Shown here: piece after piece, positions 1 through 8,160 of the stretch
Layout of the letters: every line of letters starts with the position of its first letter
Numbering within the stretch: position 1 is the first letter of the stretch
NCBI GenBank assembly: GCA_021736445.1
Contig: JAIPGA010000013.1
Span: 1-42,422 of the forward strand
Direction of reading: 5' to 3'
Length of the DNA: 42,422 bases
From: Synergistales bacterium
GTDB lineage: Bacteria > Synergistota > Synergistia > Synergistales > Aminiphilaceae
The notes under the pieces: generated by a model
The model's database searches: none
What the model saw: only the letters and a program-made list of their open reading frames with translations
Told to the model about the DNA's origin: nothing
Translations under genes and position numbers: made by a program

Positions 1-503
1 CCGCAGGGGGCGTCGCCGCCCATCACCAGATGTCCCGGCTCGGCGGCCATCCCGCGGCTGCCGCGGAGGAGCCTCCGCCCCAGCACAATGCCGCCCCCGA
101 TGCCGGTGCCGAGGGTCAGCACCACAAAGGAGTCGTACCCCCGGGCCGCACCGAAGCGCCCCTCGCCGACGGCGTAGCAGTTGGCGTCGTTCTCCAGGGT
201 CAGCGGCGCATCAATGTGCCTGCGGAGCTCCGCAGCGAGCGGCGCCCCCTCCCATCCCGGGAAGTTGGGCATCCGCAAGGCCACCTCGCGCTGGATATCG
301 AGAAAGGCCGGAACGCCGACGCAGAGCGGCACCCCTTCCGCACCGGCGGTCACCTGCCGGGCGAGCCGGGCGATCTGCGCCAGCACGGCCTGCATCCCTC
401 TGTCCGATGCCGTCGCCTCCCGGGCGTGTTCGACAATACGGCCATCCTCCACCATGGCGACGCGGAGGTTGTGTCCGCCCAGATCCACCCCTAGGGATCT
501 CAT
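1..503 (-). CDS. ROK family sugar kinase/regulator, 3' end cut by window edge
   Basis: The first 167 codons of a ROK-family protein, a group of cytoplasmic sugar kinases (glucokinase-like) and related repressors. Visible are the N-terminal phosphate loop VDLGGHN (residues 6-12), the sugar-binding block ENDANC, the glycine-rich TLGTGIGGG and the histidine of EPGHLVM. The reading runs off the window just as the cysteine cluster (DAPCG) begins. The usual Thr of DxGGT is His here. ATG at 503 is preferred because GGAGGT lies 8 bases upstream; an in-frame ATG at 509 would leave only 2 bases. It is 34 bases downstream of the old-yellow-enzyme gene on the same strand, so probably co-transcribed. Kinase versus regulator: no N-terminal helix-turn-helix is present, which favours a kinase. 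Confidence 0.88.
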   Translation of the reverse strand, partial: MRSLGVDLGGHNLRVAMVEDGRIVEHAREATASDRGMQAVLAQIARLARQVTAGAEGVPLCVGVPAFLDIQREVALRMPNFPGWEGAPLAAELRRHIDAPLTLENDANCYAVGEGRFGAARGYDSFVVLTLGTGIGGGIVLGRRLLRGSRGMAAEPGHLVMGGDAPC

Positions 504-537
504 CTCCATCCACCTCCCGCGGGCTGATCCCGCCGTG

Positions 538-1536
538 CTACAGCTGCCTCCACCGCTCCGGCAGCGTCGGATCCGCCAGCAGCGGACGCCCCACGCCGAC
601 CAGCCGGCAGGAACCGTCGCGGAGCAGCCGCTCGGCCGTCCCAGCGGAACGGATGCCGCCCGCGCAGACCGTGGGGGCCATGCCCACATGCTGGGTGATC
701 TCGCGGGCGAAGGGCTCGAAGTAGGCGTCGCCCTCGCCGTCGTAGCCGCACATATTTCCCGAGAGATCGAGGATGTCCGCACCCATGGCCACCAGCTCCC
801 CGGCCAGCCAGGCCGTCTCCTCGATCCGGAGCCCCCGGGGCTCCGCACAGGGGAGATGGTCGGCCATGCCCAGCCGTACCGAGAGGGGCGCGTCGCCGAT
901 GAGGTCCCGGACCACGTCGACGATGTCCCGCAGCAGCCGGGAACGCCCCCTGATATCGCCGCCGTATCTGTCGGACCGGTGGTTGGTCAGGGGACTGAGG
1001 AACTGCCCCAGCAGAAAGCCGTGGGCGCCGTGGACCTCCACACCGTCGTAGCCGGCGTGCATCGCCCGCAGAGCAGCGGAGGCAAAGGACTGGACGATCT
1101 CCGACAGATCGCTTTCGTTCAGCTCGCGGGGGACCGCCTCCCCCTCCAGACCGGGATGGGGCACGGGAGAGGGCGCCGCCGGCAGCGGCTCTTCATTCCA
1201 CAGCGCAGGATCCATCACCAGGCTCCCGCCGTGGTTGAGCTGCACCAGCGCCGGCACCCCGGCGCTCCGGAAGCACTCCGTCAGGCGACGGTGCCCCTCG
1301 ATCACGGCATCGTCGTGGAGCATCAGCTGCGTCTTCCGCACCCTGCCCGCGGCGTGTACGGCGTGGTGCTCCACCACCACCAGGCCCACACCGCTCCGGG
1401 CGAAGCCCTCGTAGATCTCCAGGGTCTTCTCGCCGGGCGTGCCGTCGGGCTGGGCGGTGCCGGAGAAGAGCGGCACCGAGACAAGGCGGTTGGCCATTCG
1501 CATATCGCGTACTCCAATGGGCTGCCACAACTGCAT
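538..1536 (-). CDS. NADH:flavin oxidoreductase, old yellow enzyme family
   Basis: A 332-residue FMN-dependent TIM-barrel oxidoreductase of the old yellow enzyme family, which typically reduces activated alkenes with NAD(P)H. Motifs include the N-terminal NRLVSVPLFSGTA, LVQLNHGG, the active-site block VEVHGAHGFLLGQFLSP followed by NHRSDRYGG, and the phosphate-binding C-terminal GGIRSAGTAE and VGVGRPLLADP. It is a single-domain form; the Fe-S and FAD domains of 2,4-dienoyl-CoA reductase are absent. ATG at 1536 is 8 bases after AGGAG; a GTG directly before it (1539) is an alternative. Fifteen bases separate it from ychF upstream. The substrate cannot be told from sequence. Confidence 0.92.
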   Translation of the reverse strand: MQLWQPIGVRDMRMANRLVSVPLFSGTAQPDGTPGEKTLEIYEGFARSGVGLVVVEHHAVHAAGRVRKTQLMLHDDAVIEGHRRLTECFRSAGVPALVQLNHGGSLVMDPALWNEEPLPAAPSPVPHPGLEGEAVPRELNESDLSEIVQSFASAALRAMHAGYDGVEVHGAHGFLLGQFLSPLTNHRSDRYGGDIRGRSRLLRDIVDVVRDLIGDAPLSVRLGMADHLPCAEPRGLRIEETAWLAGELVAMGADILDLSGNMCGYDGEGDAYFEPFAREITQHVGMAPTVCAGGIRSAGTAERLLRDGSCRLVGVGRPLLADPTLPERWRQL

Positions 1537-1551
1537 CACAGGCTCTCCTTT

Positions 1552-2646
1552 CTACACGTTGAACCGGATCTCGATGATATCCCCGTCCACAACGGGATAC
1601 CCCTTGCCCTCCAGGCGCAGGACACCGGCCTCCCGGCATTTCGCCGTGGACGCCCCGTGGGCGATGAACTCGTCGTAGTGCACCACCTGGGCCCGGATGA
1701 AGCCCCGGGCCAGGTCGGAGTGGATCGCCCCGGCCGCGTCCACCGCCGTATCGCCCCTGCGGAGCGTCCAGGCCTTCACCTCGTCCTTCCCGGTAGTGAA
1801 AAAGGAGATCAGCCCCAGCAGATCGTAGGCCTCGGCGATGAGGCGCTCCCGGCCCGGATCGGCGATCCCCAGCTCCTCCATGAACTCACGCTGCTCCTCC
1901 GATTCCAGCTCGGCCATCTCCATCTCCGTCCGGCCGTAGACGGAAACCAGCCGGAAACCGCTCTTTTCGGCCCGTTTTTTCAGTTCTCCGTAGCCGGGGA
2001 TGTCCGCTTCGGTCAGCTGGCTCTCATCGAGGTTGCAGACCACCAATTGCGGCTTCTGGGTCAGAAAGGTGAATCCCCGCAGCGCCTTACCCTCCTCCGG
2101 CGAGAGCTCCAGGTCCCGCAGGGGAAGCTCCTGCTCCAGATGTTCCCGGCAGCGCTGCAGCAGCTCCTCCTCGAAGCGCTCGCCGGCCTCTTTCTTCTTC
2201 TTGGCCTGCAGCCGGTCCAGGCGGTTCTCGATCACCTCCAGGTCCCGGAAGATCAGCTCCATGTCGACGATCTCCAGATCCCGCACCGGGTCGACACTCT
2301 CCTCGGGATGGGGCACCTCGGGGTTGTCGAAGGCCCGCAGGACATGCACCAGCGCGTCCGCCTCGGCCACGAAGGAGAGGAAGGCATTGCCCAGTCCCTC
2401 GCCTTTGCCGGCCCCCCGGGAGAGCCCGGCGAGGTCGACAAACTCCATGGACGCCGGTGTGGCCTTCTTCGGCCTGTAGAGCTCCACCAGCTTGTCGTGA
2501 CGCGGATCCGGCACCGACACCAGCGCCTTGTTGGGGTCCGTCTTCCCCCCCGCATAGGACTTTACCTCCGCACCCGCCTTGGTGATCACATTGAAGACCG
2601 TGGTCTTCCCCGCCAGGGGCAGGCCGATAATGCCGCAGTTCAGCAT
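1552..2646 (-). CDS. ychF: redox-regulated ATPase YchF (Obg-like)
   Basis: A 364-residue YchF/OLA1 P-loop ATPase, a near-universal translation-associated protein that binds ribosomes. The Walker A GLPLAGKT is at residues 8-15 and switch/G3 is VDLAGLSRGAGKGEGLGN. The G4 position reads CNLDE instead of NKxD, the change that gives this family ATP rather than GTP preference. A Lys-rich helical hairpin (about 135-190) and the C-terminal TGS-like domain ending GKGYPVVDGDIIEIRFNV complete the fold; length is normal. The open frame extends far upstream, but ATG at 2646 follows GGAGAG at a normal distance and starts the conserved N-terminus. First gene of the probable ychF-OYE-ROK run. Confidence 0.97.
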   Translation of the reverse strand: MLNCGIIGLPLAGKTTVFNVITKAGAEVKSYAGGKTDPNKALVSVPDPRHDKLVELYRPKKATPASMEFVDLAGLSRGAGKGEGLGNAFLSFVAEADALVHVLRAFDNPEVPHPEESVDPVRDLEIVDMELIFRDLEVIENRLDRLQAKKKKEAGERFEEELLQRCREHLEQELPLRDLELSPEEGKALRGFTFLTQKPQLVVCNLDESQLTEADIPGYGELKKRAEKSGFRLVSVYGRTEMEMAELESEEQREFMEELGIADPGRERLIAEAYDLLGLISFFTTGKDEVKAWTLRRGDTAVDAAGAIHSDLARGFIRAQVVHYDEFIAHGASTAKCREAGVLRLEGKGYPVVDGDIIEIRFNV

Positions 2647-2794
2647 GGTCTCTCTCCATCCTTTTGTCGCAGTGTGTGCGCTCCGTCCAGAAATCGGAGC
2701 CCCTTGCAATAGGTAAGCATAGCATACCTGCCGGCGGGGTCGTAGCGGCCCAATCGCTGAATTGTCTGAAGCTTGCGAAATTGTACCCGCATGA

Positions 2795-2822
2795 TTGACA
2801 ACTACGGACAATTTGCTATGAT
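2795..2822 (+). promoter_or_regulatory. sigma-70-type promoter for the 36-residue peptide
   Basis: TTGACA (2795-2800), 16-base spacer, TATGAT (2817-2822). It is the best consensus promoter in the window. The start would be near 2829, leaving about 68 bases of leader before the small gene at 2897. Confidence 0.75.
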
Positions 2823-2896
2823 ACGCGCGGCGTCGGCGAATGCCACGTGATGAACGTGATCGCGACGGTTTACTTTCACAAGGAGGAGGTATACCC

Positions 2897-3007
2897 ATGA
2901 ACGAACACCATATCCGCAAACAGGTTTCGCAGGCGATGTCTTTCTTCGGAAGCACCGCTGTTGCCCTCACGGCGGCTACGTACGGCGCAGCCATGCTGCT
3001 TCTGTAG
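2897..3007 (+). CDS. 36-residue hydrophobic peptide, function unknown
   Basis: A short gene with a very strong ribosome binding site (AGGAGGAGGT, 2881-2890) six bases before the ATG. The product has a polar, basic first third (MNEHHIRKQVSQ) and then about 22 Ala-, Leu- and Phe-rich residues that would form one membrane helix ending almost at the C-terminus. It has no Cys and no recognisable family. It has its own promoter (2795-2822) and a hairpin at 3091-3117, so it forms a monocistronic unit. It sits about 430 bases upstream of a radical-SAM gene on the same strand. It could be a small regulatory membrane protein, a type I toxin-like peptide or a peptide substrate; none is demonstrated. Confidence 0.6.
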   Translation: MNEHHIRKQVSQAMSFFGSTAVALTAATYGAAMLLL

Positions 3008-3090
3008 GAGGCAGCAACCGACACAACCAAAACCACGTGCATACCCACGTGTGCCTGACAGTGTACAACCCACAACCCACCTCTCAACTC

Positions 3091-3117
3091 GGGGAGACGC
3101 CCACTGGGCGTCTCCCC
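3091..3117 (+). terminator. hairpin after the 36-residue peptide
   Basis: GGGGAGACGCCC, a 3-base loop, GGGCGTCTCCCC: a perfect 12-bp stem 84 bases after the stop codon. There is no clear T-run, so termination strength is uncertain. Confidence 0.55.
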
Positions 3118-3208
3118 TTCGCATATCCCGCATGGACGCCGCAGCGAGGGTCGCACAGTCACGAAAAGCCGTCTTCCCGGGAATCCCGGAGAACTGAAAT
3201 CCCTCCAT

Positions 3209-3237
3209 TTTCCCTGCATCCATCTTCCTGATATACT
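3209..3237 (+). promoter_or_regulatory. possible distal promoter of the radical-SAM gene
   Basis: Extended -10 TGATATACT (3229-3237) with a poor -35 TTTCCC 17 bases upstream of the hexamer. It would give a leader of about 190 bases before 3437. Confidence 0.35.
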
Positions 3238-3328
3238 AAGCTCACAATAGCAGTAACCAGGAATGGTGTCTCCGCCAATCCGGCCCGGAAACGAAGGGGG
3301 GCCTGTGCAGGAATGTCGGAAATAGGAG

Positions 3329-3366
3329 CAAATGACCATGACAGGCCATTTGTCTGGTGATATAAA
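3329..3366 (+). promoter_or_regulatory. promoter and overlapping palindromic operator of the radical-SAM gene
   Basis: ATGACA (3338-3343), 17-base spacer, TATAAA (3361-3366). An inverted repeat, CAAATG-A-CC, six bases, GG-C-CATTTG (3329-3352), is centred on the -35 box, the usual place for a repressor site. No cognate regulator is identified. Confidence 0.5.
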
Positions 3367-3436
3367 TAACGAGTAGTCTGCCATAGACCACCTGGTTGCA
3401 TTCTGCGGCTTGATGGTTGAAAAGGAGGGATACATC

Positions 3437-4879
3437 ATGTCCAAAACACTGCTGGAACAGATGAAAGGCTACATCTCGGGAAAGCTCTTCGAACGCGTAA
3501 CCACCCTCATTGACGAGGGGGATGAAACCAAACTGGCGCAACTCTTCGACAACATCGCAAGCATCGCCCCTGCGCAATACCACAAGGAGGCCTTCGGCTA
3601 CCTGGCGCAGCTGGCGCGGGAGGGAAGCCCCTTCATGGGGGTCTTCCGCAGGATGTTCCGCAATCTCCACCCGAACTGCAGGAAGAAGCTCATCCAGAAC
3701 TTCCTGGTCAACTTCGTGGTCCTCAGCCGGGGGATTCGGGAACGCAAGGAGGCGCAGCTTGACACCCATCTGCCCAACTTCTTCGTGGTCTCGCCGACCA
3801 TGAAGTGCAACCTCCACTGCAAGGGATGCTACGCCAGCGGCTACGACACAAGCGAAGACCTGACCTTCGAAGAGCTCGACAAGCTCTTCTCGGAGGCCAA
3901 GGAGCTGGGGATGTACTTCTTCACCCTCTCCGGCGGCGAGCCCTTCTACCGCAGGGACATCCTCGACCTCTTCGCCAAGCACGACGACTGCTACTTCCAG
4001 GTCTACACCAACGGCACCCTCATCGACGACAGCGTGGCCGACAGGCTGGCCGAACTGGGCAACGTGGCCCCCATGATCTCCGTAGAGGGCGACAAGGAGG
4101 AGACCGACTACCGGCGGGGCGAGGGCGTCTACGAAACGGTGCGGGCCACCTTCCGGCGACTCAGGGAGAAGGGCGTGCTCTTCGGCTTCAGCGCCACCTA
4201 CACCAGCCACAGCGCCGACCACATCGCCCGGGACGAGTTCATCGAGGAGATGATCGAGGCGGGCTGCTCGGCGGGATGGTTCTTCCAGTACATCCCCACG
4301 GGATCCAAACCGGAGCTCGAATACATGGCCACACCGGAACAGCGCGTCTACCTCCATAAAAAGGTGGAACAGTGGCGTCTCGACTATCCCATCTTCCTGG
4401 GTGATTTCTGGAACGACGGGAAGTACGTGGACGGCTGCATGGCCGGCGGGGAACGCTACATGCACATCATCTCCAACGGCGACGTGGAGCCCTGCGTCTT
4501 CTGCCACTTCGCGGTGGACAACATCAGGGACAAACCGCTGGCCGAGGTGGTCCAGAGCCCCTTCTTCAAGGCCATACGGGACGCCCAGCCCTACGACGAC
4601 GACAACCTGCTCCGGCCCTGCATCATCATCGACCACCCCTGGGTGCTGCGGGATCTCGTCCAGAAACACGGAGCACGCCCGACCCACGACGGCTCCAGCG
4701 CCATGCTGGAGGAGCTGGCTCCGGGCCTCGACCAATACGCCCAGGAGCTCAAGGAGATCTACGACCCGCTGTGGGAGGAGCACGAACGGGCCCACTACGA
4801 ACGGCTCATCCTCTCCAGGGAGGACAAACCGCGCTCCCACCAGCGCTTCCAGAAACACCGGCCCGTCCAGACCTCCTGA
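3437..4879 (+). CDS. radical SAM protein with SPASM-like C-terminus, function unknown
   Basis: 480 residues. An all-helical N-terminal region (1-110) precedes a radical-SAM core with the cluster motif CNLHCKGC (C124, C128, C131), SAM motif GGEPF (166-170) and VYTNGTLID. The C-terminus carries four further cysteines (C334, C353, C356, C395) in the context GGERYMHIISNGDVEPCVFCHF, as expected for an auxiliary Fe-S cluster. This layout matches a conserved COG0535-type family of anaerobes whose reaction I do not know. ATG at 3437 is used because AAGGAGGG precedes it; an in-frame ATG at 3410 lacks a site. A 36-residue peptide gene lies upstream and a lytic transglycosylase downstream, but neither link is proven. 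Confidence 0.9.
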   Translation: MSKTLLEQMKGYISGKLFERVTTLIDEGDETKLAQLFDNIASIAPAQYHKEAFGYLAQLAREGSPFMGVFRRMFRNLHPNCRKKLIQNFLVNFVVLSRGIRERKEAQLDTHLPNFFVVSPTMKCNLHCKGCYASGYDTSEDLTFEELDKLFSEAKELGMYFFTLSGGEPFYRRDILDLFAKHDDCYFQVYTNGTLIDDSVADRLAELGNVAPMISVEGDKEETDYRRGEGVYETVRATFRRLREKGVLFGFSATYTSHSADHIARDEFIEEMIEAGCSAGWFFQYIPTGSKPELEYMATPEQRVYLHKKVEQWRLDYPIFLGDFWNDGKYVDGCMAGGERYMHIISNGDVEPCVFCHFAVDNIRDKPLAEVVQSPFFKAIRDAQPYDDDNLLRPCIIIDHPWVLRDLVQKHGARPTHDGSSAMLEELAPGLDQYAQELKEIYDPLWEEHERAHYERLILSREDKPRSHQRFQKHRPVQTS

Positions 4880-4950
4880 GGGGTTGCCTCCAGCGTCGCT
4901 TTCCCCTATCATGCTGGGGCGCTTGAACCCAGTCTGTACAAAGGGAGCGG

Positions 4951-5574
4951 ATGTACGTGACAAATCGGCACCTCTGGTGCCTGCTTGTGCTACCGATCAT
5001 ACCGCTGCTTCTGACCACGGCCGCACCGGCCCCGTCGGAGGCAGCGGATCATTTTGGAAATCATCCCGGGATCCGCTACATGCGGAGCCTGGGTGAACAC
5101 AAGTACGGCGCAGCGGCACGCAACGCCATCAGCAGCTTTCTCGCCACCAGACACAACGGACTGAATGCGACCACACGGCAGCGCTACGCACGCTGGACCA
5201 CCGAAGCGGCCGACGAGTTCGGCGTGGATCCCCTGCTGGTGACCGCCATCATGGTTCGGGAATCCAACGGCCGCGCCGACGCCACCAACCGGGGCTCCTA
5301 CGGCCTCATGCAGATCAACTGGCGGGCCCACCGCCGGACCATCCCCCTGGCCTTCCCCGAGGTCACCTCCATCAGGGCGCTCATGGCCCCCCACACCAAC
5401 ATCCGGGTCGGCACCTACCTCTTCGCCAACAACCTGCGGCGCGCCTCCTTCGACGTCGACAGGGCCCTGGTCTACTACAAGGGCGGCAGGAGTGACGCCT
5501 ACAACCGCAGCATCCGCCGCTTCTACGAAGCGATGCTGCAGCAGTACAGACGCCACCGCCGACAGTCACCGTAG
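4951..5574 (+). CDS. secreted lytic transglycosylase, SLT domain
   Basis: A 207-residue exported murein lytic transglycosylase. Residues 1-32 form a signal peptide (basic start, Leu-rich core, small residues before the AAD junction). The SLT fold begins near 82 with the catalytic Glu at E104 (VRESNG), followed by GSYGLMQIN (116-123) and the C-terminal helix with VYYKGG. It cleaves peptidoglycan glycan strands, leaving 1,6-anhydro ends. The start ATG follows GGGAGCGG. It lies 71 bases after the radical-SAM gene with no terminator between, so co-transcription is possible. The very basic C-terminal tail (YRRHRRQ) is unusual and may bind the wall. Confidence 0.92.
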   Translation: MYVTNRHLWCLLVLPIIPLLLTTAAPAPSEAADHFGNHPGIRYMRSLGEHKYGAAARNAISSFLATRHNGLNATTRQRYARWTTEAADEFGVDPLLVTAIMVRESNGRADATNRGSYGLMQINWRAHRRTIPLAFPEVTSIRALMAPHTNIRVGTYLFANNLRRASFDVDRALVYYKGGRSDAYNRSIRRFYEAMLQQYRRHRRQSP

Positions 5575-5613
5575 CCCCTGTTGCGTAGAATATTCCCAAT
5601 ATGCAGCTGAAGT

Positions 5614-5651
5614 AAGACTCCAGCCTCCTTGCACGGGAGCGCTGGAGTCTT
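5614..5651 (+). terminator. hairpin after the lytic transglycosylase
   Basis: AAGACTCCAGC (5614-5624) pairs with GCTGGAGTCTT (5641-5651); CTCC/GGAG extends the stem inward. Only a short T-containing tail follows. It isolates the transglycosylase from the GntR gene. Confidence 0.6.
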
Positions 5652-5671
5652 TAGTATGTGTGTGCCCAACT

Positions 5672-5689
5672 GTATCCTGCATTGGATAC
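5672..5689 (+). promoter_or_regulatory. inverted repeat upstream of the GntR gene, candidate autoregulatory operator
   Basis: GTATCC-TGCATT-GGATAC, a perfect 6-bp inverted repeat 25 bases before the GntR start. A weak promoter TTGCAC (5629-5634), 17 bases, TAGTAT (5652-5657) would place it just inside the transcript. Confidence 0.4.
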
Positions 5690-5713
5690 GACTTTGTGAA
5701 AGAAGTGAAGAAT

Positions 5714-6463
5714 ATGTCCCGACAGAGCACCGAGGACCACGCCTACCGCACCCTGATGGGGATGCTCCTCAACCACGAGCTGCCCCCCGGGGACCGGGTG
5801 GTGGAGAGCGAGATCGCCGGCGAGCTGGGCCTCAGCCGGACACCCGTCCGGAACGCCCTGGGCAGACTGATCGCCCAGGGTCTGCTGGAAAAGCGGGGGA
5901 GCAAGGGCTGCTACGTACCCAGGCTCACCCCCATGGACATGAAGGAGGTCTTCGAGTCGCGGATCACCTTGGAATCCCAGGCGGCCCGCTCGGCGGCCCA
6001 GCGCTCGGTGGGCAAGGACCTCCGCTATCTGCGGATCCTCACCGAGCGGGAGAAGGAGCTCTACCGCGCCGGCGACCGCCACGGCTACACCGAGGTCAAC
6101 AAGGACCTCCATCTCTTTGTGGCCTCCCTGGCCCACAACTCCTACCTGGAACGCTTCGTCCGCCAGACCTTCTGGCGCTCGGAGCTCTACATCTTCTTCT
6201 TCGACCGCTTCTACCAGCACCCGACGGAGGAACAGACAACCCTGCGCAACCCCGAGGAGTCCGTCAGCTGCCGGGAACACGACGCCCTGGTGACGGCGCT
6301 GGAGTCCAAGGACGCCGACCGGGCCGCCGAGCTGATGGAAGCCCATATCCAGAGCACCTACGAGCTCATCACCCGTCGCTTTCCGCCGCAGCCGCTCTAT
6401 CCGGGGCTGCAGCGGAACGGCGTCGAGGGGCACAGCAGGGAAAGGGGGGATAGCAGGGGATAG
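5714..6463 (+). CDS. GntR family transcriptional regulator, FCD type
   Basis: A 249-residue cytoplasmic DNA-binding repressor or activator. The N-terminal winged helix contains LPPGDRVVESEIAGELGLSRTPVRNALGRL and the wing GLLEKRGSKGCYV, both diagnostic of GntR. The remaining two thirds are a helical FadR-C (FCD) ligand domain; this subfamily senses small organic acids. ATG at 5714 begins MSRQSTEDHAYR; an upstream in-frame GTG (5696) is possible because neither has a clean Shine-Dalgarno. It is followed after 105 bases by an NhaC antiporter gene and is the likely local regulator of it. The last 18 residues are Gly/Arg-rich and not part of the domain. Confidence 0.93.
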   Translation: MSRQSTEDHAYRTLMGMLLNHELPPGDRVVESEIAGELGLSRTPVRNALGRLIAQGLLEKRGSKGCYVPRLTPMDMKEVFESRITLESQAARSAAQRSVGKDLRYLRILTEREKELYRAGDRHGYTEVNKDLHLFVASLAHNSYLERFVRQTFWRSELYIFFFDRFYQHPTEEQTTLRNPEESVSCREHDALVTALESKDADRAAELMEAHIQSTYELITRRFPPQPLYPGLQRNGVEGHSRERGDSRG

Positions 6464-6568
6464 TCGAGCGGTGGAGTGGGCGAGCATTCTGTCGTCAGCG
6501 CACCATGGGATGCAGCGATGTGCGGGAATGCATCCGATCGTATTGGAGACAAAGGGAGGTTCACACTC

Positions 6569-8149
6569 ATGGAACACTACGGTTTTCTGTCTGTCCTGCC
6601 GCCGCTGGTGGCGGTGGTTCTGGCCATCAAGTACAGAAACGTCCTCATGGCCCTCTTTACGGGGACCTTCATCGGCACCCTCACCCTGGCGAACGGCAAC
6701 CCCATCGTCGGCCTCACCTCGATGATCAAGGACTACATCTTCGAGCAGGCCGCAGGGGGCTACAACTCCAGTCTGCTGGTGATGATGGTCTTCATCGGCG
6801 GCTTCGTCGGCGTGGTTACCCACTCCGGCGGCGCGGCGGCCTTCGCCAGGAAGGCGGCCAACTGGTTCAACACCCGGGCCAAGGCGCAGATCGCCGTCTG
6901 GCTGGGCGGGATCGCCATCTTCTTCTCCGACTCCGGCAACCCGCTCATCCTGGGCCCCACCTTCCAGCCGATCACCGACAAGCTGCGGCTCAGCCGGGAG
7001 AAGCTGGCCTGGCTGCTGGACTCCACGGCCTCGCCGGTCTGTATCCTCATCCCCTTCATCGGGTGGGGGATCTACATCATGGGCCTCATCAAGCAGGAGT
7101 TCGGCAATCTGAACATGACGGAGGCCCCCCTGACGGCCTTCATGAAGGTCATCCCCTTCCAGTTCTACGCCATCAGCACACTGCTGATGATCCCGCTGGT
7201 GGCCTATCTGGGCTTCGAGTTCAGCGCCATGTACAAGGCCGAGAAGCGGACCATCGAGAAGGGCCAGCCCTTCTGGCCTGAAGCCCGTCCCGCCAGACCC
7301 TCGGTGGACATCAGCGCCAGGGAGAACGGCGTGGAGCCCCGGGCCTCCATGATGGTGATCCCCCTGATCGTCCTCTTCGTCTGTATCTTCGGCCTGCTGA
7401 TCCCCGAAGGCTTCCCCTTCAAGAAGGTCTCGGGCTCCACGCTGCGGATGGCGCTCTGTATCGGCTACTTCCTCGGCGCCCTGGCCTGCATGTTCCTGAT
7501 GGTGCGCTACAAGGTGCACACCGCCCAGGAGGCCTTCACCATGTACATGAACGGCACCAAGGAGATCGTCTTCATCCTGATGATCCTGGTGCTGGCCTGG
7601 TCGCTGGGCTCGGTCTGCAAATCCCTGGGCACCGCCAGCTACATCGTCAGCATCACCCAGGGAACGCTGCCGGGATGGATGGTGCCGGCGCTGGTCTTCG
7701 CCGCCGGGGCGGGTATCAGCTTCTCCACCGGCTCCTCCTGGGGGACCTTCGCCATCCTCATGCCGCTGGCCATCCCCATGGCGAGCGCCCTGGGCGCACC
7801 ACTCTACGCCTCCATCGGCGCGGTGCTCAGCGGAGGGCTCTTCGGCGACCACTGCTCGCCCATCTCCGACACCACGGTGCTCTCCTCCATGGGGGCCGCC
7901 TGTGACCACATCGACCACGTGAAGACCCAGCTCCCCTACGCGCTCACCGTGGGCCTCGCCAGCATCATCGCCTACATCATCGTGGGCTTTACGGGCACCT
8001 CCGCCATCCTCGGCGTGGCCCTGCTGCTGACGGTGCTGCTGGTGACCATCTTCGGCAAGCTCTGGGGCTCCAGGATGCCCAACTACTCGGCCGACGAGAT
8101 CGAACACATGGAAGCCCAGGGCGTGGAGGCCTACAAGGCGAACAACTAA
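6569..8149 (+). CDS. Na+/H+ antiporter NhaC family transporter
   Basis: A 526-residue polytopic inner-membrane protein with about 11-12 hydrophobic segments. The signature stretches are GGIAIFFSDSGNPLILGPTF, FSTGSSWGTFAILMPLAIP and GGLFGDHCSPISDTTVLSS, typical of the NhaC/arginine-antiporter-like superfamily that exchanges sodium or amines for protons or amino acids. ATG at 6569 follows AGGGAGGT. It sits between a GntR regulator and a saccharopine-reductase-like gene, so it may move an amino acid or related metabolite rather than only Na+; that is inference. A perfect hairpin (8161-8201) separates it from the next gene. Confidence 0.9.
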   Translation: MEHYGFLSVLPPLVAVVLAIKYRNVLMALFTGTFIGTLTLANGNPIVGLTSMIKDYIFEQAAGGYNSSLLVMMVFIGGFVGVVTHSGGAAAFARKAANWFNTRAKAQIAVWLGGIAIFFSDSGNPLILGPTFQPITDKLRLSREKLAWLLDSTASPVCILIPFIGWGIYIMGLIKQEFGNLNMTEAPLTAFMKVIPFQFYAISTLLMIPLVAYLGFEFSAMYKAEKRTIEKGQPFWPEARPARPSVDISARENGVEPRASMMVIPLIVLFVCIFGLLIPEGFPFKKVSGSTLRMALCIGYFLGALACMFLMVRYKVHTAQEAFTMYMNGTKEIVFILMILVLAWSLGSVCKSLGTASYIVSITQGTLPGWMVPALVFAAGAGISFSTGSSWGTFAILMPLAIPMASALGAPLYASIGAVLSGGLFGDHCSPISDTTVLSSMGAACDHIDHVKTQLPYALTVGLASIIAYIIVGFTGTSAILGVALLLTVLLVTIFGKLWGSRMPNYSADEIEHMEAQGVEAYKANN

Positions 8150-8160
8150 CCAGAGAGATC

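Noticed and set aside
181-2712. 843-codon plus-strand reading frame
   Set aside because: It is the antisense shadow of the clear minus-strand ychF, oxidoreductase and kinase genes and reads as Arg/Gln/His-rich nonsense.
3238-3330. possible riboswitch between the two radical-SAM promoters
   Set aside because: Could not be matched to cobalamin, SAM, T-box, c-di-GMP or other known cores by eye.
3242-4963. 573-codon minus-strand reading frame
   Set aside because: Antisense of the radical-SAM gene; stop-free only because of the GC-rich codon bias.
5651-8107. 818-codon minus-strand reading frame
   Set aside because: Antisense of the GntR and NhaC genes, with His/Gly/Asp-rich low-complexity product and no start signal.
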